From Oceanipulchritudo coccoides (GTDB lineage Bacteria > Verrucomicrobiota > Verrucomicrobiia > Opitutales > Oceanipulchritudinaceae), in the NCBI RefSeq assembly GCF_010500615.1, contig NZ_JAAGNX010000003.1, positions 558,001-622,000 on the forward strand: a DNA stretch of 64,000 nt, in the 5' to 3' direction. The stretch's first letter is position 1. Every line of letters starts with the position of its first letter. Positions 7,217-15,048 of the stretch are shown one piece after another. The notes below the pieces were generated by a model that saw nothing but the letters and a program-made list of their open reading frames with translations, searched no databases and was not told where the DNA came from. The position numbers were made by a program, and so were the translations under genes.

Positions 7217-8480
7217 ACTCGTCCCCTTTATCGGGAAGGGTCATGCTCAGGCCCTCTGGCTTGCATACATCACCTCGGAAACCATGCAGGCCAAGGCCGA
7301 GGCGCAGACCTTCATTGAACTATTCTGGCTACGCTTTGCCGGACCTTCGGTTGATAACAATACCATATATCTGCCTGCCGATGATAGTTTCTCACACGGA
7401 TCAATTCCCTTTGGCACCGTTCATTATGGGAATCGGCCTATGGGCGAATTGCGGTTGCAGCCCGAGGACATCAATAAGCATATCGGATTATTCTCAATCA
7501 CGGGCGGAGGGAAAACCAATGCCTGTAAACTCATGCTCTCAACGCTTGCTCATTCCTGTCCCTTTCTGGTGATAGACTGGAAGCGATCCTACAGGGATTT
7601 GGCCTATATCGCCAAAGCGAATATTCGCATTGTCTCAATCGGACAGGAAGGACATCAAAACTTGGAGTGGAACCCCCTCCAACCACCACCCGGAACGGGA
7701 TATCAAGCATGGATGTATATTGTCGCTGAACTTCTCGAAAAGTCCCATCTCTCCGGCCCCGGGACGGCGGATATTCTCATTGAAGTATTCGACCGATTAT
7801 TCACCAAAAACGGTTGGGCGACACCGAATCAAAAAATTAAACGTCTCCCAACCTTCCAGCAAGCGCTCTTTGAAGTCCAGTCCGGACAATTCACCGGACG
7901 GCGAATGTTGTGGCGAGACACCTGTGTTCGGATCTTACGAACCTTCACCCTTGGAGCATCTGCCAAAACGTTCAATACGATGGCACATGCCTCTTTAGAG
8001 AAACTCCTGGGACAACCGACCATACTGGAAATTGATTATGAACTCCCAAAACCTATCCGGGTCTTTATCAGTGAGTTGATTCTTCGCTGGGTACATTTAT
8101 ACCGGCTCCGACAAGGAGAATCTAAAAAGCTACGCCACGTCCTCGTGTTTGAGGAAGCGCACAATATGATGCCCTCCCAACGGAATGATACCCAAATGCA
8201 TTCACTGGAAACTCTCTTGAGAGAAATCCGTGGATTCGGGCAAGGGTTAGTCCTGATCTCACAGCATCCGTCGTTACTGCCCACGTATGTTTTGGGAAAC
8301 ACAAACACCTTAGTGTTTCTAGGGCTCCAGCATGAAGACGATATTCGTGCAGCCGCCAAGGCCCTGTTTCTCTCAAAAGAGGATATGCATTACCTGGACA
8401 AACTCAAAGTCGGTGAGGCGCTTGTGAAAATCAAGTCACGCGGGGGACCGTATTTTGTCCGATTCCCGGAGGTTGCATGA
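7185..8480 (+). CDS. HerA/VirD4-type DNA-translocating ATPase
   Basis: 431 residues. Walker A is I-T-G-G-G-K-T-N near residue ~107 and Walker B is H-V-L-V-F-E-E-A-H-N near ~315. A late L-V-L-I-S-Q-H-P-S strand-Gln motif (sensor) and the layout D-W-K-R-S-Y after the first strand are typical of the HerA/TraD/FtsK-like superfamily (DUF87/TrwB_AAD). Such hexameric pumps move DNA for conjugation or chromosome resection. The absence of N-terminal membrane helices argues for a cytosolic HerA-like pump over a classical VirD4. The stop overlaps the next gene by 4 nt. Confidence 0.8.
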   Translation: MDEQLKNTCNKLVPFIGKGHAQALWLAYITSETMQAKAEAQTFIELFWLRFAGPSVDNNTIYLPADDSFSHGSIPFGTVHYGNRPMGELRLQPEDINKHIGLFSITGGGKTNACKLMLSTLAHSCPFLVIDWKRSYRDLAYIAKANIRIVSIGQEGHQNLEWNPLQPPPGTGYQAWMYIVAELLEKSHLSGPGTADILIEVFDRLFTKNGWATPNQKIKRLPTFQQALFEVQSGQFTGRRMLWRDTCVRILRTFTLGASAKTFNTMAHASLEKLLGQPTILEIDYELPKPIRVFISELILRWVHLYRLRQGESKKLRHVLVFEEAHNMMPSQRNDTQMHSLETLLREIRGFGQGLVLISQHPSLLPTYVLGNTNTLVFLGLQHEDDIRAAAKALFLSKEDMHYLDKLKVGEALVKIKSRGGPYFVRFPEVA

Positions 8481-8773
8481 ATCGACGATGGATTGAGAGC
8501 GGTATAATTGAACAGCTCGACAAACGCCAAGAACAGTTCCTAAACACTGTTCAACAGCTCATCTCGACATATTATGAAACCCAAACCAAACCCCTGAATC
8601 TGACAATGCTTGCTCGGTTGTGCCGGTGTAATCATGCACAGGCGCTCTCTGCCATACGTATGCTAGCCAATACCATTTCCGAAGACGAAAGTTTTCCGTT
8701 TCTCTATTACACAAAGACCAACACCAAAATCGGATTCAAGAAACGATACAATATATTTCTCAACCGCTCTTAA
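8477..8773 (+). CDS. Small helix-turn-helix-like protein
   Basis: 98 residues, overlapping the ATPase stop by 4 nt (ATGA). L-T-M-L-A-R-L-C-R-C-N-H-A-Q-A-L-S-A-I-R-M-L looks like a helix-turn-helix recognition unit. It probably works with the ATPase; function unknown. Confidence 0.5.
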   Translation: MNRRWIESGIIEQLDKRQEQFLNTVQQLISTYYETQTKPLNLTMLARLCRCNHAQALSAIRMLANTISEDESFPFLYYTKTNTKIGFKKRYNIFLNRS

Positions 8774-8931
8774 GTCTTCAATTTGTATCTGTCCCGCATA
8801 AAAGGCTGGATTGAAAAGTAGGCTTCATCTGGGATGAACCTGTACCTAACTTCCAGACACTCTCGTCGATCTGAGAGGTACGTGACCAGATCTTCAATCT
8901 CAGCGCGGTGCTTGTCGAATCGTTCGTTGAT
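8770..8931 (-). other. Short reading frame without a start codon
   Basis: Downstream of the SSB-like gene, another minus frame reads N-E-R-F-D-K-H-R-A-E-I-E-D-L-V then Y-R-F-I-P-D-E-A-Y-F and ends at a TAA sharing bases with the plus-strand gene's stop. It looks protein-like but follows an in-frame stop and has no ATG/GTG/TTG before the conserved-looking part. It may be a frameshifted tail or a decayed gene. Confidence 0.25.
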
Positions 8932-9211
8932 TTACCACAACCTGAGTCCGATGCGCTTTTGTGTTTCCTTCTGCGGGGATAGATAATCGAATTATCTTCC
9001 CTTCACACTCAATCACACGATGCTTCTCTAAATAGGATCGGATATCCGATTTGGGATTCACGATCACACACGAAATATCTGTAGTGGGAATCCGCTTCTC
9101 TCCCGGCAGATCAAGTGCATTGACCTGCAACGTGAAATGTAATCCCGCTCCGGATAACCCTTGTACTTCCTTGGTTTTTAAAACCGTTCCTGATAATAGT
9201 ACCTTATTCAT
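8900..9211 (-). CDS. SSB-like OB-fold protein
   Basis: 103 residues: M-N-K-V-L-L-S-G-T-V, L-H-F-T-L-Q-V, I-S-C-V-I-V and I-E-C-E-G-K-I-I-R-L follow the strand order of short SSB/PriB-like OB-folds. It is unlike the other OB-fold protein at 5632 in sequence, so the element encodes two. No acidic C-terminal tip. Likely protects single-stranded DNA during transfer or replication of the element (inference). Confidence 0.6.
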   Translation of the reverse strand: MNKVLLSGTVLKTKEVQGLSGAGLHFTLQVNALDLPGEKRIPTTDISCVIVNPKSDIRSYLEKHRVIECEGKIIRLSIPAEGNTKAHRTQVVVNQRTIRQAPR

Positions 9212-9264
9212 ACCGATTGTATGAGGAGCTTCTCAATGAAGTACTTTTCCAACAATACGTACGC

Positions 9265-9720
9265 TTACATCCCGAATCGTTTACAGAAACTTTTCAAAGC
9301 CTTCTCGTATGCCCGTTTGGCAATGCCTAAGGACTTTTTACAGGCCCCAATCGCCAGAACATCTGCATCTTTCATTGTAGCCTTATCCCCTGGCACATCT
9401 GAGATGACGGCCGGAGGTAAATAGCCTAGAGCCACATAGGAACGGCAGACATTGAATAAGAACTCAGAGTACTCTGAATCCGAAGCACCATCGACAAGAA
9501 AGTATTGGTAGTCGTATAAGACCAGTTCTGTACTCGCTAGTTTGGGAATATCCTCTGGGCGGGGTCGAAAGTTCAGTGGCAACGGAAATCCCATGATTTC
9601 GCTCCTCCCGGTGTAGTGCGGTCTCTCCTCCAGAATCCTCGCTGGTGTCCTCAACGTCTTCGGATACCGCATCACACAGTCGTCCAAAAGTCGCTCAATT
9701 TGTTTGGGTATGGATGTCAT
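9265..9720 (-). CDS. Hypothetical protein
   Basis: 151 soluble residues of mixed character, with an N-terminal helical part (Q-I-E-R-L-L-D-D-C) and a basic C-terminus (A-Y-E-K-A-L-K-S-F-C-K-R-F). No recognised family or motif. It lies upstream of the SSB-like gene on the same strand with a 53-bp gap and is probably co-transcribed with it. Confidence 0.45.
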   Translation of the reverse strand: MTSIPKQIERLLDDCVMRYPKTLRTPARILEERPHYTGRSEIMGFPLPLNFRPRPEDIPKLASTELVLYDYQYFLVDGASDSEYSEFLFNVCRSYVALGYLPPAVISDVPGDKATMKDADVLAIGACKKSLGIAKRAYEKALKSFCKRFGM

Positions 9721-9928
9721 ACCCTCTCAACCGGGAATCATCCTTATACTTATACCCAACAATGCGTACGAAAGTTAAGATTCTCAAACGATGGGACCCG
9801 GATACATATCCTATGGATATGTAATGTGTCCGGACCATTTCGCAACAACGCATCCCTCATAGAGAAAACACCGTAACATATAGATTTGACAAAGAGGGAG
9901 AGGCCTCAAAATTTGCGTTTTTTACAAA

Positions 9929-10537
9929 ATGAACACAATTAACCTTAGAGCAACTGGCTATCATGGCACACACAAAATTCACGCGACGAGCATCAGCCGC
10001 GATGGATTTAAGCCTTCTCAACGGCACGAAGACCATGGTGAAACCATCTTTCCAAGGTTCGGGGAAGGGTCCTATTTTTACATAAATTACACAAGTAATG
10101 AATACCAGCTGGCTAATCAGTTTGCCTGCGAATTGGCGAAAAGGAGGTACAACTCCGGGACTGTGTATGTAAAAGCGAATATCGCAGGACCCGAATTTAT
10201 CTCCCTTTTCGATCACGAGAATATGGAATTTTTTAAAAAAATTGTTAGAGAGCTCGAGGCCTTGGAGATTCAAGAATTTAATCTTGATTCCCTAAATCCA
10301 AAGGTCCAATATCCCGAAGGTATTGGAAATCAGCGAAATATGTCATCAAATCATAGGGCCTACTTCACTTTCATGGCTAGTGAGCATATCAAAGAAAAAA
10401 GTGATCATTCTGTTTCAGGATTAGTCTATCAAGGCGGACTCAAAGATTTCGGGGAACATTCGTGCCTCGTTGTTTATGACCGCGAATGTCTGAGTGAAAA
10501 CGTTTATATAGGAGTATGCAGCAACACAAAGGCATGA
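9929..10537 (+). CDS. ADP-ribosyltransferase-like protein
   Basis: 202 residues. T-G-Y-H-G-T-H near the N-terminus, I-S-R-D-G-F after it and F-G-E-G-S-Y-F-Y further on match the H-G-T ... G-x-G-x-Y-F pattern by which PARP/diphtheria-toxin-like ADP-ribosyltransferases bind NAD+. A Y-N-S-G-T-V-Y-V-K strand follows. No signal peptide. It is followed by an overlapping gene (ATGA), the classic spacing of a toxin and its antitoxin. Its target is unknown, and the catalytic Glu cannot be assigned with certainty. Confidence 0.6.
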   Translation: MNTINLRATGYHGTHKIHATSISRDGFKPSQRHEDHGETIFPRFGEGSYFYINYTSNEYQLANQFACELAKRRYNSGTVYVKANIAGPEFISLFDHENMEFFKKIVRELEALEIQEFNLDSLNPKVQYPEGIGNQRNMSSNHRAYFTFMASEHIKEKSDHSVSGLVYQGGLKDFGEHSCLVVYDRECLSENVYIGVCSNTKA

Positions 10538-11196
10538 ACATTGATTCTCCTATTTCAAGGGATAGATTTCTCGATTTGAGGAAAAAATATCACAGCACTT
10601 TAAGTAGCTGCAAATCCTTTGGTGATGGAATCATCGAGGACCCGATCTTCCCTTTAGATTATGAAGAGATTGAAGGAAAAGCTGCCATTTCAACAGATCT
10701 CCTTTCCAGGATCAGACGGGACTATCCGCAGCAAGATTGGAAAGCATCTACAATTTCTATTATCGGATCTAGTTTGCATAATCTTACTCGAGAGTACGAG
10801 TACCACCGCGACTGGAAAGAGCAACTGGCTGTTTGGACTACCTCTGCCAAAAAAGTGCGCTATCTATTGGTTGGAAACCAACAAGCACCAGAAGGATTGA
10901 GGTATCTGAAGGATATCGCTCAATCCGGATTTAACCTAGAAATCTTTCTTCTTAAAGATGGAAAAGAAAACAAAATTGAAAGATCTGAATTTATAAAATC
11001 CTACAGTGAAAGTCACTTTGTTTTATTTGATTCTCCTCGTATTATGTGGCTCGAGGGCTTCCATCCAGTTGGAGAGTCATACGCTCTAAATTGCAGGTAC
11101 TATTCTCCTCAAGTTGCAGAACTTCATAAATCTGTTTATGAGGTATTAGAGTTAAAGTTCAATAGGATGGTTGCTCTCTCTGATAATGTCCATTGA
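10534..11196 (+). CDS. Partner of the ADP-ribosyltransferase-like gene
   Basis: 220 residues from ATG 10534, whose ATGA overlaps the upstream stop. Mostly soluble alpha/beta; a K-V-R-Y-L-L-V-G-N strand and S-H-F-V-L-F-D-S-P strand suggest a Rossmann-like or phospholipase-D-like core, but I recognise no family. The coupling suggests an antitoxin or second subunit. Confidence 0.45.
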   Translation: MNIDSPISRDRFLDLRKKYHSTLSSCKSFGDGIIEDPIFPLDYEEIEGKAAISTDLLSRIRRDYPQQDWKASTISIIGSSLHNLTREYEYHRDWKEQLAVWTTSAKKVRYLLVGNQQAPEGLRYLKDIAQSGFNLEIFLLKDGKENKIERSEFIKSYSESHFVLFDSPRIMWLEGFHPVGESYALNCRYYSPQVAELHKSVYEVLELKFNRMVALSDNVH

Positions 11197-11650
11197 TCGG
11201 TATGGTCTATTGTGTCTAGAAATCGAAGATAAGGGAGTAATTAGAATCTTTTTAAAACTTCCTATCCCACGAAAACAATACATTCGAAATAACCACGAGA
11301 ATTCTGTAACGGCGGGACCGTCGTCCATCAATGGCTGAAAAGCAATTGATTAACCATTCCTTCGCTTTCTTCATTTCGATTAGATTGAGCACGATCAATT
11401 TAAATTAAAGAGCATCCTAGATTCCGGACTCTTCCGCTTTATGATGTAGTGCCAAAACCGAAAACTATTTAAGGAAGTAATCCCACAGTTTCCACATTAG
11501 TTCGGAAAGATCCTTCATTATCATGGAGCGACGGATTCTCCCACGGCGGGAGCGTTCTACTCCAGGCGTATGACGCCCGTACATTTTGGGGACTTTTCTG
11601 AACTGTTTGGTAGTAAAATATATATGTTACTAACCAGGAGTGTATACTAG
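11197..11650. other. 454-bp intergenic region with paired hairpins before the recombinase
   Basis: No gene seen. Two tight hairpins lie close together: CTCCC-ACGGC-GGGAG (11538-11552) and GGCGT-ATG-ACGCC (11565-11577), about 75-115 bp upstream of the tyrosine recombinase. Adjacent hairpins here could be a recombination site, a transcript leader or a terminator for the preceding pair. Confidence 0.4.
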
Positions 11651-12619
11651 ATGCCAGCAAAGGACCACGAACGATTTGCAACACGATACAAAGAGAGATT
11701 TTTCAACAACGACACCATTCCGGAAAACATCAAAAAGGAAGTTCAGCGATTTTTGTATTGCTATGAAGCTGGCTTTGCGAGACAGGCAATCTTCTTTCAA
11801 AAGCTAGAACTTTTTTGTTCGGAACTCGATTCGATTGATGACTTCCAGAACCGAGATAAGATAAACGAAATCTTTTATCGCTACAGACAAAAGTATTCAG
11901 TAGCCACGTATCACACACTGGTTGCGGTTTCCCTGCAGTTTGCTACTTGGCTTAATGACGGTGTAAGACCAAAATCGTTTGTGGATGTAAAGCGTCCCCC
12001 AAAAGGCAAAACGAATCGAAACTTAAAACCGGAGGATATGGTAACATGGGAAGACGGGTTGAAAATGGCATCGTTCTCCCACTCTATCCAACTCAAAGCA
12101 ATCATCCTTGTTCAGCTAGATGGCGGATTTCGACCTGGTGAATTTGTTGATCTCAAATACGGTGATATCGTACTAAAAGACACCATCGCGATTGCGTATA
12201 TTCGCTCCGGAAAAACCGGAGGACGAATTGTCATACTACGACGCTCGTTTGGAGCGTTAAACGCATGGCTGGACGCGCATCCGATAAAATCGCCTGACAG
12301 CCCACTCTGGATCACCGAATACCCAGGATCAACACCAGACTCGAAAGAACGTATCCGCCCATACAAGTATCCCGCATTCGCTAAACGCGTGAAGCAACTG
12401 GCACTCTACGCCAAAATAGATAAACCTGCAGATTTCTACAATCTCCGACACTCAAGCTGTGTCCTGGACAAGCTAGATAATCTGCCAGTCGATCTCGCGG
12501 CAGAAAGACACGGCCATTCGATTCGACACTTTACGGATGTGTACGGCCGATTGAGCACGGAAGATGTCGTTAATCGATATTTAAAGCACTACAATTTTAA
12601 ACCGAAAACACCTACCTGA
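11651..12619 (+). CDS. Tyrosine recombinase/integrase
   Basis: 322 residues. Catalytic residues are visible: Arg in G-G-F-R-P-G-E, H-x-x-R as N-L-R-H-S-S, the second His in R-H-G-H-S, and the nucleophile Tyr in D-V-Y-G-R-L-S. An N-terminal helical SAM-like DNA-binding part precedes. An AGGAG site lies upstream of the ATG. The gene ends only 48 bp from a TTGGCCCAA junction site (12668), the outer end of a toxin-tip array reading toward it. Whether it acts on those sites or only integrates the surrounding element is open. Confidence 0.85.
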   Translation: MPAKDHERFATRYKERFFNNDTIPENIKKEVQRFLYCYEAGFARQAIFFQKLELFCSELDSIDDFQNRDKINEIFYRYRQKYSVATYHTLVAVSLQFATWLNDGVRPKSFVDVKRPPKGKTNRNLKPEDMVTWEDGLKMASFSHSIQLKAIILVQLDGGFRPGEFVDLKYGDIVLKDTIAIAYIRSGKTGGRIVILRRSFGALNAWLDAHPIKSPDSPLWITEYPGSTPDSKERIRPYKYPAFAKRVKQLALYAKIDKPADFYNLRHSSCVLDKLDNLPVDLAAERHGHSIRHFTDVYGRLSTEDVVNRYLKHYNFKPKTPT

Positions 12620-12660
12620 ACTTACCATTGAAATGATCCGAAAATCATTCAATACAGGCA

Positions 12661-13305
12661 TTATCTTTTGGGCCAAGAGGTGCTGGGACGTTCTTCGACA
12701 AGGTACTGAGCCTCATTTACAGGATCCTGAAGGCTACCTCCTGTCTTTAGATTCAGCATTTTCACAAGGTCAGAAAGGTCGGCATATTGAATTCTTGCTG
12801 GAGAATCTTTGTTCACTTGGCGCATATGAGAAGAGCTGTGATACTCAACGGCCCACTTTTCACAAAGCCCGCCACTACTCGAGTTTGCCTCTCTGGAAAT
12901 TGGCACTATTCTCAAATAGGAAAAACCCTTAAGTCTTGCGACTCTCCGGTTCATCACATGATCGAGAACAAATCCTTTGTCGAGTTTTTCTCCTAAGCCA
13001 TTCAAGTAGGAACGTCTATAGCCCGAATAGTCCACATGAACCCAAACCTGCCTATCGTGATGCAGGATTGCAGATTCCTCTAACTCCCATATCGGGAGAG
13101 AATCCTTCTGAGGGATAAGATATGGCTCTATAAAAAGGGCTCTGATTGGAGGTCCTGATGACAAGATTTTGCGAGCACTTCCAATGTAAGTAATTATGTC
13201 CTGCACTTCCCTAGCTGCAATAGGAACATGAAGCGAAGGCGGCAAACCATACTTTGTAATTGCCACATCTCTTGCAAATTGATCTACACTCCGTTTTTCA
13301 TTCAT
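12661..13305 (-). CDS. Cassette-associated protein, possible nuclease-type toxin tip
   Basis: 214 residues, no signal peptide. The central part K-G-F-V-L-D-H-V-M-N-R-R-V-A-R then R-I-V-P-I-S-R-E-A-N-S-S-S-G is organised like an HNH-type or related nuclease (D-H ... N-R ... N). It lies between two minus-strand junction sites (13383 and 12668). Unlike other tips it does not continue in frame from its junction, where the LA-(H) frame stops after about 11 codons. Its own end overlaps the next junction. It could be a stand-alone gene captured in the array or a tip detached by mutation. Confidence 0.45.
   Translation of the reverse strand: MNEKRSVDQFARDVAITKYGLPPSLHVPIAAREVQDIITYIGSARKILSSGPPIRALFIEPYLIPQKDSLPIWELEESAILHHDRQVWVHVDYSGYRRSYLNGLGEKLDKGFVLDHVMNRRVARLKGFSYLRIVPISREANSSSGGLCEKWAVEYHSSSHMRQVNKDSPARIQYADLSDLVKMLNLKTGGSLQDPVNEAQYLVEERPSTSWPKR
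12668..12676 (-). repeat. Junction site, minus array, outer end
   Basis: TTGGCCCAA on the minus strand, preceded by CACCTC and followed by AAGATAATG. No tip follows; the LAQ frame runs on for about 27 codons into antisense of the recombinase gene. Confidence 0.6.
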
Positions 13306-13382
13306 TAGGTGAATTGCGAATCCAGTTGAAGCCGATTAGGCCCCTTTTTTGAATGTCATTCCCTTACTGTACCCTTCTCCCC

Positions 13383-13391
13383 GTGGGCCAA
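13383..13391 (-). repeat. Junction site, minus array, middle
   Basis: TTGGCCCAC (one mismatch) on the minus strand, with the same pyrimidine-rich left flank (CCCCCTTT) and purine-rich right flank (GGGGAGAAGGG) as the Rhs-array sites. It lies 18 bp after the stop of the lipoprotein immunity candidate and 715 bp from the next site. Confidence 0.6.
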
Positions 13392-13408
13392 AAAGGGGGA
13401 GATGAGGT

Positions 13409-13840
13409 TTAGTTTTCATAGGTTTGTTTCATATTGTCATATTTTGATTGAGTTGAAGAGGCTACCCATGCGCGCTCAAATAGCCCCTGAGAACTTAATT
13501 TGAAGGATATGTTCAGATAGAATACGAATTGATCCTTCTCAGTAACTGCAGTAATCGAAACTTCCCTATGACCCTTAATTATATCGAATGATATTGGACC
13601 TTCTTGGCATGAAATTTGGCGAAGTTCCTCATACCATTTTTCGATGTCACCAATACTCTTTCCTTCAAATTTTGAATTCAACGATTTCTCGATATTTTTA
13701 CCCGTAACTGACAAAGAATTGCCAACGCACTCATATAAGGCGACAAGCGGATTGTGATCTGCTGATGCAAAGTCTTTTGGCTTATCACAGCCCGTCAGAA
13801 TTATTGAAAGAATCAAAAATGTTTGAGCTAATTCTTTCAT
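13409..13840 (-). CDS. Lipoprotein, putative immunity protein of the minus array
   Basis: 143 residues. The N-terminus is a lipoprotein signal: short charged start, hydrophobic stretch, then I-L-T-G-C-D-K-P as lipobox. The mature part is a small alpha/beta domain with three further Cys. It starts 4 nt after the toxin-like gene's stop. Toxin-then-lipoprotein order and a junction site right after its stop match the pairs in the Rhs array, so a periplasmic immunity role is inferred. Confidence 0.6.
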   Translation of the reverse strand: MKELAQTFLILSIILTGCDKPKDFASADHNPLVALYECVGNSLSVTGKNIEKSLNSKFEGKSIGDIEKWYEELRQISCQEGPISFDIIKGHREVSITAVTEKDQFVFYLNISFKLSSQGLFERAWVASSTQSKYDNMKQTYEN

Positions 13841-13844
13841 ATCA

Positions 13845-14498
13845 TCAATTCCCTAGCCAATATTCCACCAGCCCAGCGGAATAATCGAAATTATCGGCTC
13901 TTATAGTAAGCCCTTGACGAGGATTACAGGAAGTTGCGTGCACATTGTTAACGTTATCAAGTCCTAAAGCTTTTTTCCAAATAGGATAGCCTCCACGGCT
14001 AGCTTGATCTATCCGAATATAGTCAGATCCAGCTACGACATAATAGCTAACCCTATTAACTCCGGTAGATAAAAAGTTTGTTGTTCCGTGAAAGTGGACA
14101 ACTACGGCATCGTAATCATGGTTTGCAGCAAATAAAGTGTCGAAATTCTCGATTTCGATAGCAGCATCCACATCCAGAATCGTAACTATGACATCATCCC
14201 GACCTTCAGCCCAGCTATTCCACATTTTACGATAATCTGCAGCTCTCTCCAATTCTGCTGCTGAATTATCTTTTCTCGCTATCAAAACAGCTACTCTATC
14301 TGGATCCTGTTCACTTTGGGCCAAAGACGAACTCAGGCATGCATCGTAGGTGAAGGGGCTGTATTCTCCGGCAACCATACGGGATTGGAGGGCACCGATC
14401 GTGATGCGGTTGGCCTCCCGCCCTAAAAAGAACTCGGCGCGGTTTTGGGTCCGTGCGGGGTCTCGGACGGACAAGTACTCTGTAGAGAAGGCGACCAT
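13845..14498 (-). CDS. Orphan toxin tip, caspase-like candidate
   Basis: 217 residues. The in-frame junction S-S-L-A-Q-S-E-Q lies near residue 58; the ~57 residues before it resemble nothing and may be fortuitous open frame. After the junction, D-R-V-A-V-L-I-A-R-K, then D-Y-D-A-V-V-V-H-F-H-G-T and later N-N-V-H-A-T-S-C-N-P, give the strand-His-Gly ... Cys order of caspase-like (clan CD) peptidases. This is tentative since Cys and His spacing was judged by eye. Followed at once by a lipoprotein gene, as expected for its immunity. Confidence 0.5.
   Translation of the reverse strand: MVAFSTEYLSVRDPARTQNRAEFFLGREANRITIGALQSRMVAGEYSPFTYDACLSSSLAQSEQDPDRVAVLIARKDNSAAELERAADYRKMWNSWAEGRDDVIVTILDVDAAIEIENFDTLFAANHDYDAVVVHFHGTTNFLSTGVNRVSYYVVAGSDYIRIDQASRGGYPIWKKALGLDNVNNVHATSCNPRQGLTIRADNFDYSAGLVEYWLGN
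14316..14324 (-). repeat. Junction site, minus array, first
   Basis: TTGGCCCAA within the extended dyad CTTTGGCCCAAAG on the minus strand, read in frame as S-S-L-A-Q inside the toxin-like gene. Distance to the next site is 933 bp, in the range of the Rhs-array spacing. Confidence 0.65.
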
Positions 14499-14552
14499 TT
14501 GAGATGGGGCTCAAGCTAGTGGAGGGGCAGCTAAAAGAAAAGAATCTTTTAC

Positions 14553-14864
14553 TTAAATGTGCAGGTCTTTGCCCTTGGGCTCATCACGGGCCCCGTGCCA
14601 GATGCGGAGGATTTCCACCTCCTGCTGCTTTGCCTGGATACGGTAGAAGATGCGATAATTGAGGCAGAGGATTTCCCGTGCCCGGCCATGACCGTGGCGC
14701 GGGAAGGGAGTGCCTATGTGGGGGAAGCCCGCGAGTATCTGCACATGATCAATTAAGGCCTGACCGACCTTGATGGCGGCCTGGGGATCCTCCTTGGCGA
14801 TGTAGTCGCCAATCGAGCCAAGATCGGCTATTGCTGGCCTTGTCCAGCGTATTTTGTAGACCAT
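14553..14864 (-). CDS. parE: ParE/RelE-family toxin
   Basis: 103 residues with the RelE/ParE pattern: I-R-W-T-R-P-A-I-A-D-L at the start, I-A-x-E-D-P-Q-A-A helix, F-P-H-I-G-T-P-F-P in the middle, N-Y-R-I-F-Y-R-I and a final V-E-I-L-R-I-W-H-G-A-R strand. ParE members poison gyrase; RelE members cut mRNA on the ribosome. The I-W-H-G-A-R ending is usual for ParE. It overlaps the antitoxin gene upstream by 37 nt. It stabilises the neighbouring mobile module. Confidence 0.85.
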   Translation of the reverse strand: MVYKIRWTRPAIADLGSIGDYIAKEDPQAAIKVGQALIDHVQILAGFPHIGTPFPRHGHGRAREILCLNYRIFYRIQAKQQEVEILRIWHGARDEPKGKDLHI

Positions 14865-15046
14865 GATTCAACCAGCTTGACGGCTTCTTCGTGTGGAACG
14901 AGCTCGCCTGCATCGGCGGCCCTTTCGCCCTCTTTGATGGCGGCAAGGATGCTAAACTCCTCCTGGATCTGTTCCCACGAGGCAGACTCTGGCAGCCCTC
15001 CAAGGGTCTCCATGATGAGTTGTTTATCAGTCATATTTACCAACAT
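14828..15046 (-). CDS. Antitoxin of the ParE/RelE pair
   Basis: 72 residues from ATG 15046 (a TTG at 15052 and an ATG at 15034 are also in frame). The acidic helical sequence (S-W-E-Q-I-Q-E-E-F-S-I-L-A-A-I-K-E-G) is typical of the short addiction-module antitoxins paired with ParE. Its start lies beside the stop of the XerD-like gene, so it may be read from that transcript. Confidence 0.75.
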   Translation of the reverse strand: MLVNMTDKQLIMETLGGLPESASWEQIQEEFSILAAIKEGERAADAGELVPHEEAVKLVESWSTKYAGQGQQ

Positions 15047-15048
15047 AG

